Assembly: GCA_964591175.1 (NCBI GenBank)
Contig: CAZQAF010000076.1
Coordinates: 1 to 17,149, forward strand
DNA length: 17,149 bases
Direction of reading: 5' to 3'
Origin: UBA11574 sp964591175
GTDB lineage: Bacteria; Desulfobacterota; Desulfobacteria; Desulfobacterales; UBA11574
Numbering within the stretch: the first letter of the stretch is position 1; each line of letters opens with the position of its first letter. The notes beneath the pieces are model-generated. The model was not told the origin of the DNA. It ran no database searches and worked only from the letters and a program-made list of their open reading frames with translations. The translations under genes were made by a program, and so were the position numbers. Shown in pieces: positions 6,536 through 12,022 of this stretch.

Positions 6536-7330
6536 TTATTGAGCCAAATCTCTGGCATCATCGATCCAATTCTCCACATTGGCGGATCTTGCCGATTTTC
6601 CCAAAATCTCCCGCAACTTTTCCGGAGAACTTTTTGCAAGCTGGGCAAATGTATAATATCCGGCCTTGTTCAACCGCCCTTGCCGCACCGGACCGATTTC
6701 GGCAATTACGGTGAAGTCATCGGGGATAACCTCGTCGGCGGTCGCCGCTTCAGCCGCATGCGGAGTCTTAATTTCTTCAGTTTCCGCAGCCGCGGTCCCG
6801 GCAGGAAAATGGCCGAACCAGGCGCGGCGAGCTCCGGCTATGTCATCCGCAAATTCCCTGCGAAATCCGGCGATCTCTTGCCGCAGAACGTTCATATATT
6901 GCCCGAGCTCGGACAGGAACCTTTCGCGTTCACCCTTTGTCTTTGCAGCCATATTGGCGTGGGCCTTTCGAAAACCCGACTGCATATCGCTTACATCTTC
7001 AGCCAGTTCTGATGCGAATTCTTTTAACTCGGAAATGAAGGCAAGAAGATCCGCTTTCATATTCCTGGACATATCGAACCGGTCGTTGCGAAAACCCGCC
7101 TGCATATCAGACACCTTGCCCTTCAGGTCCGATACAAACGATCCGAGATTCGCTTTCATGTTCCTGGACATCTCCGCATGCTCGCTGCGAAAGCCCGACT
7201 GCATCTTTTCCGCACCGGCCTTCAGCTCTGAAATGTCGTGTCTCAAGTCACTGATGAACACCTCGCGCGAACTGCGCAAAGCGCCTATCTCACCGCACAA
7301 GCGCGTCATATCGTCTGTTAACCGACCCAT
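6536..7330 (-). CDS. GvpC-like coiled-coil protein with 33/40-residue repeats and C-terminal helix-hairpin-helix
   Basis: The 264-residue protein is almost entirely helical at residues 1-165. Four repeats start with an F[IVL]S[DE]L motif at F25, F65, F98 and F138, at spacings of 40, 33 and 40, i.e. 33 or 33 plus one heptad. Within repeats, DMQSGFR-like and MSRNMKA-like segments recur. Thirty-three residues is the repeat length of cyanobacterial GvpC, the outer protein that stiffens vesicles, and the gene follows gvpA directly as gvpC does. A linker rich in Ala, Thr and Glu (about 176-202) leads to a C-terminal domain at 203-264, with VIAEIGPVRQGRLNKAGYYT then FAQLAKSSPEKLREI. This is a helix-hairpin-helix fold common as a protein or DNA contact module and not known to me from GvpC. 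The ATG at 7330 was chosen because AAAGGAGA lies six bases before it. Confidence 0.75.
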   Translation of the reverse strand: MGRLTDDMTRLCGEIGALRSSREVFISDLRHDISELKAGAEKMQSGFRSEHAEMSRNMKANLGSFVSDLKGKVSDMQAGFRNDRFDMSRNMKADLLAFISELKEFASELAEDVSDMQSGFRKAHANMAAKTKGERERFLSELGQYMNVLRQEIAGFRREFADDIAGARRAWFGHFPAGTAAAETEEIKTPHAAEAATADEVIPDDFTVIAEIGPVRQGRLNKAGYYTFAQLAKSSPEKLREILGKSARSANVENWIDDARDLAQ

Positions 7331-7354
7331 GTTGATTCTCCTTTCTCTTTTGTA

Positions 7355-7426
7355 TCCGTTCAAAGGTTCCTTTACCGTTCAGGGGTTCTGAGTTCCGGGT
7401 CCACCTCCGAACATCGAGCCTCTGAA
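7355..7426. repeat. Degenerate GGTTC-type intergenic repeat upstream of the GvpC-like gene
   Basis: Units such as GTTCAAAGGTTCC, GTTCAGGGGTTCTGAG and CCTCTGAAC recur within about 70 bases. They resemble the repeats at 4808-4857 and 9889-9913. No coding potential is visible. Confidence 0.55.
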
Positions 7427-7432
7427 CATAGA

Positions 7433-7466
7433 TTCGTGAGGGACCACGACACCGGCCCCTCACGAA
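7433..7466 (-). terminator. Hairpin just after gvpA (attenuator or mRNA-stabilising stem)
   Basis: TTCGTGAGGG (7433-7442) pairs perfectly with CCCTCACGAA (7457-7466), a ten-base-pair stem with a 14-base loop that starts ten bases past the gvpA stop. On the transcribed strand it is not followed by a T run, so full Rho-independent termination is unlikely. Partial read-through, or protection of the gvpA message 3' end, fits the need for far more GvpA than downstream proteins. Confidence 0.7.
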
Positions 7467-7475
7467 AATTCAGCT

Positions 7476-7694
7476 TCAGGCCGGAGCCGCTGCGGCTGCA
7501 GTAAGGCCAATGGCTTCGGCATACTTCAGGTATGTCTCGACTGAAGCGATCACTACCCTTGCCTCAATAGACAGCAGTTCGATCCCCACCAGGGAAACCT
7601 TGGCCCATGCATCGATCACGATACCTTTATCAAGGATACGATCCACGACTTCTGCCAGACTCGAGGAATCCGTTGTTTTCTGAATTTTTGCCAT
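7476..7694 (-). CDS. gvpA: Major gas vesicle shell protein GvpA
   Basis: GvpA is the small hydrophobic subunit that forms the ribs of the gas vesicle wall. The 72-residue product is nearly canonical: SSSLAEVVDRILDKGIVIDA (10-29), W30, then KVSLVGIELLSIEARVVIAS (32-51) and the VETYLKYAEAIGLT helix, with an Ala-rich end. The WAK in place of the more usual WVR is a mild difference. Two ATGs are possible. The inner one at 7694 (MAKIQ) is preferred because AAAGGGAG is seven bases before it, whereas it almost touches the outer one at 7700. It is the first gene after a sigma-54 promoter (7769-7784) and is followed by a strong hairpin. Confidence 0.97.
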   Translation of the reverse strand: MAKIQKTTDSSSLAEVVDRILDKGIVIDAWAKVSLVGIELLSIEARVVIASVETYLKYAEAIGLTAAAAAPA

Positions 7695-7768
7695 AATCAT
7701 TCTCCCTTTCTAAGTTTGATTGTTTACAAAAAATTAACCGAAATTAGGCATGCCTGCCGTAATGGTAC

Positions 7769-7784
7769 TGCAGGACCTGTGCCA
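7769..7784 (-). promoter_or_regulatory. Sigma-54 (-24/-12) promoter of gvpA
   Basis: On the minus strand the sequence is TGGCACAGGTCCTGCA. The -24 element TGGCAC is perfect and the -12 element CTGC differs from TTGC by one base. GG and GC are separated by exactly ten bases, as sigma-54 requires. The predicted start near 7758 gives a 5' leader of about 64 bases before gvpA. An NtrC-type activator with an intact GAFTGA loop is encoded at 14756-16180. Confidence 0.82.
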
Positions 7785-7822
7785 CTCGAGAATTAATTCT
7801 ATTTTCACAGAAAACTCAGCAT

Positions 7823-7837
7823 GTTGATGTGATCAAC
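7823..7837. promoter_or_regulatory. Inverted repeat upstream of the sigma-54 promoter (candidate activator site)
   Basis: GTTGAT-GTG-ATCAAC is a perfect six-plus-six palindrome, about 65-80 bases upstream of the predicted gvpA transcription start. A smaller TTTTC-ACA-GAAAA (7802-7814) lies between it and the promoter. Its position is compatible with an enhancer for a sigma-54 activator, though which protein binds is inference. Confidence 0.5.
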
Positions 7838-7843
7838 GGGGAA

Positions 7844-7897
7844 GGAATGTTGCTTGAAGTCAGAGGACAAGGGAATCGATGCTATGGAACACATTCC
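7844..7897. promoter_or_regulatory. Two GGAATGT boxes in opposite orientation upstream of gvpA
   Basis: GGAATGT at 7844-7850 recurs inverted inside GGAACACATTCC at 7886-7897; the latter also has GGAA/TTCC dyad symmetry. They lie 60-115 bases upstream of the -24 element, in the usual enhancer range. They could equally be part of the 3' region of the receiver gene that ends at 7911. Confidence 0.35.
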
Positions 7898-7910
7898 CTA
7901 TAAGAGGTCT

Positions 7911-8300
7911 TCAAACTTTACTTCTTACACTCACTTTATCTATCACCTTTAGTATTTCATCATGGTCGAAGGGTTTGGGGATGAAACTGTAAATCACATC
8001 TTCTTCCAAGGCGTTCTGTATATTGATGTCATCCTTGTAAAAATAACCCGAAACGATCACGGCACGAACACCGGAATCGATCTTGCGAATCTGCCGTGCC
8101 AACTCCAAACCTTCCATATCGGGGAGCTTGGCGTCCAGAAATGCCATCCGGAAGCGCTTTTGCTTTACCAATTGAAGCGCTTCACGTCCGTTTAATGCTT
8201 TCTCCGACAAAAGCCCGATTTTTTGCAATATATTCTCAAATACCCAACATATATCCGGCTCGTCGTCCACGATGAGAAATTCTTTTTGCTTTTCCGTCAT
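7911..8300 (-). CDS. Single-domain response regulator (receiver only)
   Basis: This 129-residue protein is a lone receiver domain. It has the acidic pair D12/D13 in FLIVDDEPD, the phosphoacceptor D56 in FLDAKLPDMEG, S84 in VIVSG and the conserved lysine K109 in PKPFD. No output domain follows. The start at 8300 (MTEKQKEF) gives the normal receiver N-terminus; an upstream in-frame ATG at 8348 would add 16 unusual residues. It is encoded just after the soluble histidine kinase, the likely partner. It may act in a phosphorelay or as a phosphate sink rather than binding DNA. It is the last gene before the gvpA promoter region. Confidence 0.88.
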   Translation of the reverse strand: MTEKQKEFLIVDDEPDICWVFENILQKIGLLSEKALNGREALQLVKQKRFRMAFLDAKLPDMEGLELARQIRKIDSGVRAVIVSGYFYKDDINIQNALEEDVIYSFIPKPFDHDEILKVIDKVSVRSKV

Positions 8301-8384
8301 ATTGCCCGCCTTAGTAAATATATTCTTAAATATGGAAAAGTTTAACATGCCTGAAGTGAACTAAAGTGTCTAAAGTTTTAGGAC
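8301..8384. other. Short gap with degenerate CTAAAGT repeat
   Basis: No gene is supported here. CTAAAGTGTCTAAAGTTTTAGG (about 8362-8383) is a low-complexity CTAAAGT tandem with partial dyad symmetry, and the rest is AT-rich. It may be a further family of intergenic filler repeat. Confidence 0.4.
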
Positions 8385-9869
8385 TCACATAACCGGAAAT
8401 CCTACGGTAAAGGTACTCCCTTTGCCTTCACGGCTTTCCACATCGATGGAACCGTTATGCTGTTTGACGATAGAATAACAGATGGAAAGCCCCAATCCGG
8501 TTCCCTGTCCCACAGGCGACGTCGTGTAAAAAGGATCGAAGATTTTATCAATGTCATTCTCGGAAATTCCCTGACCGGTGTCTGTTATGTGAACCAGGAC
8601 TTCCCTCCCTTCCGTCTCAATTGAGATGGTCAAGGTTCCCCCATCCGGCATGGCCTTAATGCCGTTCAAAAAGAGATTGATTAATACCTGTTGGAGCAGG
8701 CTGGCATTGCCGTTGATCACAATAGATTTTTTTTCAAATTGCAGATTGCTTTTGATCTTTTGAATTTTGGCCTGGTTTTCGATCAACGTCCACGCTTCCC
8801 GTATGAGAGCAGACAGATTTAACTGTTCCAGCTTAGACGTCACCTCGGGCCGGGCAAATCTCAACAGGTTTTCGATGATATCAGATACTCTTTGAATGCC
8901 GGTGTGGATTTTTTCGGCGCATTCCCGACGAAATTGTGCGCCGATATTCTCATCCATAAGAAACTGAACGCCTGAAGAACAAATTGCCAGCGGATTTCGA
9001 ATTTCGTGGGCAATCCCTCCGGCCATCACGCCTAATGCGGTAAATTTTTGTGACTGTAAAAGTTGTAACTCCAATTTGCGGCGCTCGGTCTGGTCTCTTC
9101 CCACGGCAACGATCCCTATTGCCTGGGATTTTTCGTCTTTCATCTGCGAGCAAACCCAGGAAACCGGAATGCTTGTCCCCTTTTTCGGAATGAGATCCCA
9201 TTCATTCATCTGCGTTTTATTAATGCGTTTCATTCTGGAAAAAACCTTTTTCACCTCATGTTTCCAATCATCGGCAATGTATTTGATAAACGATTTATGC
9301 TTTACTTCATGGAAGGCGTATCCTGATATCTTTTCCGCTGCCGGATTCCAGGATAAGATGTTGCCGTTTATGTCCGTGGACAGAATGATGTCACTGGCGC
9401 TCTCAAAAACACTCGCCATGTGGCGCTCAACACGACGAACTTCTTCACCCAAACGTATCTGCTCGGTAACATCGTCCATCAGAAGCATCACATTCTCAAC
9501 CCTCCCTTCCCACACCATGGAAAAAGGGAGTATGCGGTAATAGTAAATCCGCATCGGAACGCCCGGTGAGCGATAGGACATCCGTTGCCCCAAAGTCGGG
9601 CGATTATTGTCGAAGACCTGATGAATCTGCAAGGAGATGTTCATCTTCTCCAGAATGATGGCCGGAAATATATCTTCCAATCGGCAGCCGACGGTATTGG
9701 CCAAGGACCGCCGGCTCTTGGCCAAAAAATTGCGGTTGGCCGAAACGACGCGTATATCCCGGTCTATCATCAAAACCGACGAAGGGATGGCGTCCAGCAG
9801 CATCCGATAAAGCTTTTCAAATCGTTCCGATGAACTCTCACAAGATTCCCTGTTCCGCATTAAATTCAT
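8385..9869 (-). CDS. Soluble PAS-domain sensor histidine kinase
   Basis: The 494-residue kinase has two PAS-like domains, one at about 15-135 (LLDAIPSSVLMIDRDIRVVS to VMLLMDDVTEQ) and one at about 148-262 (VFESASDIILSTDINGNILS to GIVAVGRDQTERRK). A HisKA dimerisation domain has phosphoacceptor H288 in GGIAHEIRNPL. A HATPase domain follows with an N box at 397-406, G1 DTGQG at 430-434, an F box DPFYTT and G2 GTGLGLS at 456-462. There is no transmembrane segment or signal peptide, so it senses a cytoplasmic signal such as redox state or metabolite. The start at 9869 has AAGGTG eight bases upstream. A solo receiver follows and an NtrC-type regulator lies in the same block; either could be the partner. 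Confidence 0.93.
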   Translation of the reverse strand: MNLMRNRESCESSSERFEKLYRMLLDAIPSSVLMIDRDIRVVSANRNFLAKSRRSLANTVGCRLEDIFPAIILEKMNISLQIHQVFDNNRPTLGQRMSYRSPGVPMRIYYYRILPFSMVWEGRVENVMLLMDDVTEQIRLGEEVRRVERHMASVFESASDIILSTDINGNILSWNPAAEKISGYAFHEVKHKSFIKYIADDWKHEVKKVFSRMKRINKTQMNEWDLIPKKGTSIPVSWVCSQMKDEKSQAIGIVAVGRDQTERRKLELQLLQSQKFTALGVMAGGIAHEIRNPLAICSSGVQFLMDENIGAQFRRECAEKIHTGIQRVSDIIENLLRFARPEVTSKLEQLNLSALIREAWTLIENQAKIQKIKSNLQFEKKSIVINGNASLLQQVLINLFLNGIKAMPDGGTLTISIETEGREVLVHITDTGQGISENDIDKIFDPFYTTSPVGQGTGLGLSICYSIVKQHNGSIDVESREGKGSTFTVGFPVM

Positions 9870-9888
9870 GGCTGATACACCTTCATAG

Positions 9889-9913
9889 GTTCAGGGTTCA
9901 GAGGTTAACCTTG
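9889..9913. repeat. 25-bp inverted repeat pair, copy 2
   Basis: This is the exact reverse complement of 4808-4832. It spans the stop codon of the second gvpF/L gene (9905-9907), so the last residues of that protein are partly specified by repeat sequence. Confidence 0.8.
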
Positions 9914-10651
9914 AATCTTGCTTTTCGGCATGACAAAGTTATACGGCGGCCATGGGCCGCTTAAAAGAAGCTTTGCTGCCGCATCTTGACTGATATCCAG
10001 AAATACCTGCCTAAAATGTTTAACAGCCTCTCTGGGTACTAAAAAGTAAAGCGAGAGAAGATGATTTTGGAACTCTGATTTGAACCGGATATAGAGCCCG
10101 GAGAAAACCCGGTGAAAGTGACTAAGGACGGTCTCAAATTCTTTGTCCACCTGATCCTCCCGATCATAATGGATTTTCCGGGCCGAAAGGTACGCCCGTC
10201 CGGGAGTCTTTGATTTTGGCCCGCCCTGGCGCGATTTGTCACCATTGAATAAAAATTGTCTTTCATTCTTTTTTAATTCCGCAATCTCCAATCCCCCATC
10301 CGCAATGAGGATCCGTATTCCCATTTCTACACATCCTTTTATTGTACCAAGAAGGCGCCCATATTGGCCGCCGTGTTCTTCAAGAAGCCGGCAGACCTGC
10401 TGCTTACCGTTGAACGTACAACCGTAACGCATGGGGATAACGGTTCGATCTCGATGAAAAAATTCAACCACCCGTTTATAAGTTAGAATGCGGGACACAT
10501 CCGGCAAAAGGTTCGGCTGAGTGATGCCGGAAATTGCCGCGGTGAGGCCGTTGTTCGATACCAGCGCAACAGGCTGGTCATCCACCCCTGAAAGCGCTCC
10601 CGGATTTTGAAGCCCGGGTGTATGAAATATGCAATAAGTCAAATAGTTCAT
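9905..10651 (-). CDS. gvpF/gvpL: GvpF/GvpL-family gas vesicle protein (copy 2)
   Basis: This 248-residue protein ends in the clear GvpF/L signature LLLSGPWPPYNFVMP (about 227-241). It shares the family layout: an N-terminal ferredoxin-like part (MNYLTYCIFHTP, GLTAAISGI), a helix with ILTYKRVVEFFHRDRTVIPM, then RYGCTF, and a helical middle containing REDQVDKEFETVLSHFHRVF. The N-terminal part is more divergent than in copies 1 and 3, as though adapted to a different client or partner. The ribosome binding site (GGCGGAAAAC) is weak. It sits between the second solo receiver and the soluble kinase, outside the structural operon. Pairing of GvpF/L genes with signalling genes is unusual in the clusters I know. 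Confidence 0.88.
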   Translation of the reverse strand: MNYLTYCIFHTPGLQNPGALSGVDDQPVALVSNNGLTAAISGITQPNLLPDVSRILTYKRVVEFFHRDRTVIPMRYGCTFNGKQQVCRLLEEHGGQYGRLLGTIKGCVEMGIRILIADGGLEIAELKKNERQFLFNGDKSRQGGPKSKTPGRAYLSARKIHYDREDQVDKEFETVLSHFHRVFSGLYIRFKSEFQNHLLSLYFLVPREAVKHFRQVFLDISQDAAAKLLLSGPWPPYNFVMPKSKIQG

Positions 10652-10717
10652 CAGTTTTCCGCCAGCTCTAAAAATTCCTTTGCATTCCGGGCATCAGGAT
10701 GCTGTCAGCATAGGCAT

Positions 10718-10741
10718 AAAAAATGATGCCGGACATTTTTT
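10718..10741. terminator. AT-rich hairpin between the receiver and gvpF/L copy 2
   Basis: AAAAAATG (10718-10725) and CATTTTTT (10734-10741) form an eight-base-pair stem with an eight-base loop, in the 148-base gap 10652-10799. The T run is part of the stem, as in bidirectional A/T terminators. It may end or reduce transcription from the receiver gene into gvpF/L. The rest of the gap holds only short dyads such as GCATC-AG-GATGC (10691-10702). Confidence 0.4.
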
Positions 10742-10799
10742 GAGTCCTGAAAAGCCTGGGTCCTCCGGCCCTTGTCTGTCTCGCATAGCGATAGATTCT

Positions 10800-11168
10800 T
10801 TACGCCAACATGGTGTGAACCGTGGTTACTAACTCATCCAATCTAAGGGGCTTAAAAAGGACCGAGTCTACCGCACTTCCTTTTAGTTTAGGTCTAATTT
10901 CTTCTTCTCCCCATCCTGTCATCAAGCAAACCCGGATGTCGGGTGAATGATCTTTTATGCAAGAAGCCAAGGACCATCCGTCCATGGAAGGCATTGTCAG
11001 GTCAGTCAGGACCAGGTCGAATGATCCTTTACGAAAACGGGACACCCCATCTTCGCCGTCACAGGCTTCTGTCACGTCACATCCCATTTTTATCAATACA
11101 GACAAAATGAAATGACGTATATATTCTTGCTCTTCAACAACCAGTACTCGGCTCTTTTTAGTATCCAT
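10800..11168 (-). CDS. Single-domain response regulator with Glu-Glu acidic pair
   Basis: This 122-residue protein is a lone receiver. It has phosphoacceptor D56 in LVLTDLTMPSMDG, T84 in LMTGW and the conserved lysine K106 in LFKPL. The two acidic residues that normally coordinate magnesium with the phosphoacceptor are E12/E13 (VVEEQEY) in place of the common Asp-Asp or Glu-Asp, which may change phosphorylation rates. No output domain is present. The start at 11168 (MDTKKSR) has AAGGA seven bases upstream; an ATG six codons earlier is less well placed. It lies between two gvpF/L genes, with a short 33-base gap from the upstream one. Confidence 0.87.
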   Translation of the reverse strand: MDTKKSRVLVVEEQEYIRHFILSVLIKMGCDVTEACDGEDGVSRFRKGSFDLVLTDLTMPSMDGWSLASCIKDHSPDIRVCLMTGWGEEEIRPKLKGSAVDSVLFKPLRLDELVTTVHTMLA

Positions 11169-11201
11169 TTTAATATCCTTTCCCATTTCCTTGCACCTTT
11201 T

Positions 11202-12020
11202 TTACGCCATATCGAGAGACGGGCAAAAGCTGTAGGGAGGCCAGGGGCCTGAAAGCTTCAGGGACAGCCCCTCATGATCATGTTTTGCATTCATTCTGTC
11301 AGCCTGAGCGCAAAAATCCGGCACTGAATCCCTGGGAATTAAGTAAGCCCAATTCATAATCATATCCGTTCCTGTGGCATCACGGGACAGTGGTTTTCTC
11401 TGGTAAAAATCCGAAGTATAAGCGTTCATAGTTTCACCGATTTCTTTTACGACCTCCTTCAGCCGGCTATTCAACTGCTTATCGATTTTATTCCGGATTC
11501 GCTTTGCCTGAAAATAGCGTAATCCGGGAGTTAATGCGGCCAATCGTTCGGTCTCTTCGGCAAGCGCTTGATCATAAAACTTCTTTTTTGCTTTTTTGCT
11601 GTCTATATACCCTTTTACCGACCATTCTTCTTTGTCCGCCACATGATCCAGAAAATCCAATATCTTGTTGCGGCATATTGACAAGCGTTTCTCAAGGCTC
11701 TCGATGGATGAAAAAATGGTTCCAAACCGGGCCGGAAGCACGGATGAACGACGCATTACCTCCTCGACCACTGCTTCATGGCGGACGGCACGCGGTCCGA
11801 CCCAACCTATGTCCGCCATATTACGTTCACCCGAGGGCCCGCAGAACTGATCCAGGGCGATACTGCTGATCACCGCCGCGACATCTGAAAATCGATGCAA
11901 AAGAATCGGCATTCGGCCGTCGACTCCCGTTCCCTGAATCGAAGGCATTGGGAGAAAACGGGTGAAGCCAAAAAGATAAATCCCTTGGCCTGCAGCTCTT
12001 TTTATCTCTTCCGATTTCAT
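11202..12020 (-). CDS. gvpF/gvpL: GvpF/GvpL-family gas vesicle protein (copy 3)
   Basis: The 272-residue product ends with LSLKLSGPWPPYSFCP, the GvpF/L signature. It has the other family features: an N-terminal GIYLFGFTRF strand, VAAVISSIALDQF, a helix with RAVRHEAVVEEVMRRSSVLP, then ARFGTIF. The middle is charged and helical (KAKKKFYDQALAEETERLAA), with NWAYLIPRDSV before the last domain. It is slightly longer than copies 1 and 2 and closest in layout to GvpL. It starts two bases after the CDC48-like gene's stop, without its own obvious ribosome binding site. Translational coupling to that ATPase is therefore likely, hinting at a joint function. Differences among the three copies suggest distinct assembly roles. 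Confidence 0.92.
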   Translation of the reverse strand: MKSEEIKRAAGQGIYLFGFTRFLPMPSIQGTGVDGRMPILLHRFSDVAAVISSIALDQFCGPSGERNMADIGWVGPRAVRHEAVVEEVMRRSSVLPARFGTIFSSIESLEKRLSICRNKILDFLDHVADKEEWSVKGYIDSKKAKKKFYDQALAEETERLAALTPGLRYFQAKRIRNKIDKQLNSRLKEVVKEIGETMNAYTSDFYQRKPLSRDATGTDMIMNWAYLIPRDSVPDFCAQADRMNAKHDHEGLSLKLSGPWPPYSFCPSLDMA

Positions 12021-12022
12021 AT

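Noticed and set aside
6666..7391. 241-residue open frame on the plus strand
   Set aside because: It is antisense to the GvpC-like gene. Its apparent repeats (LDIS..SLRKPACI-like) are the mirror of the GvpC-like repeats.
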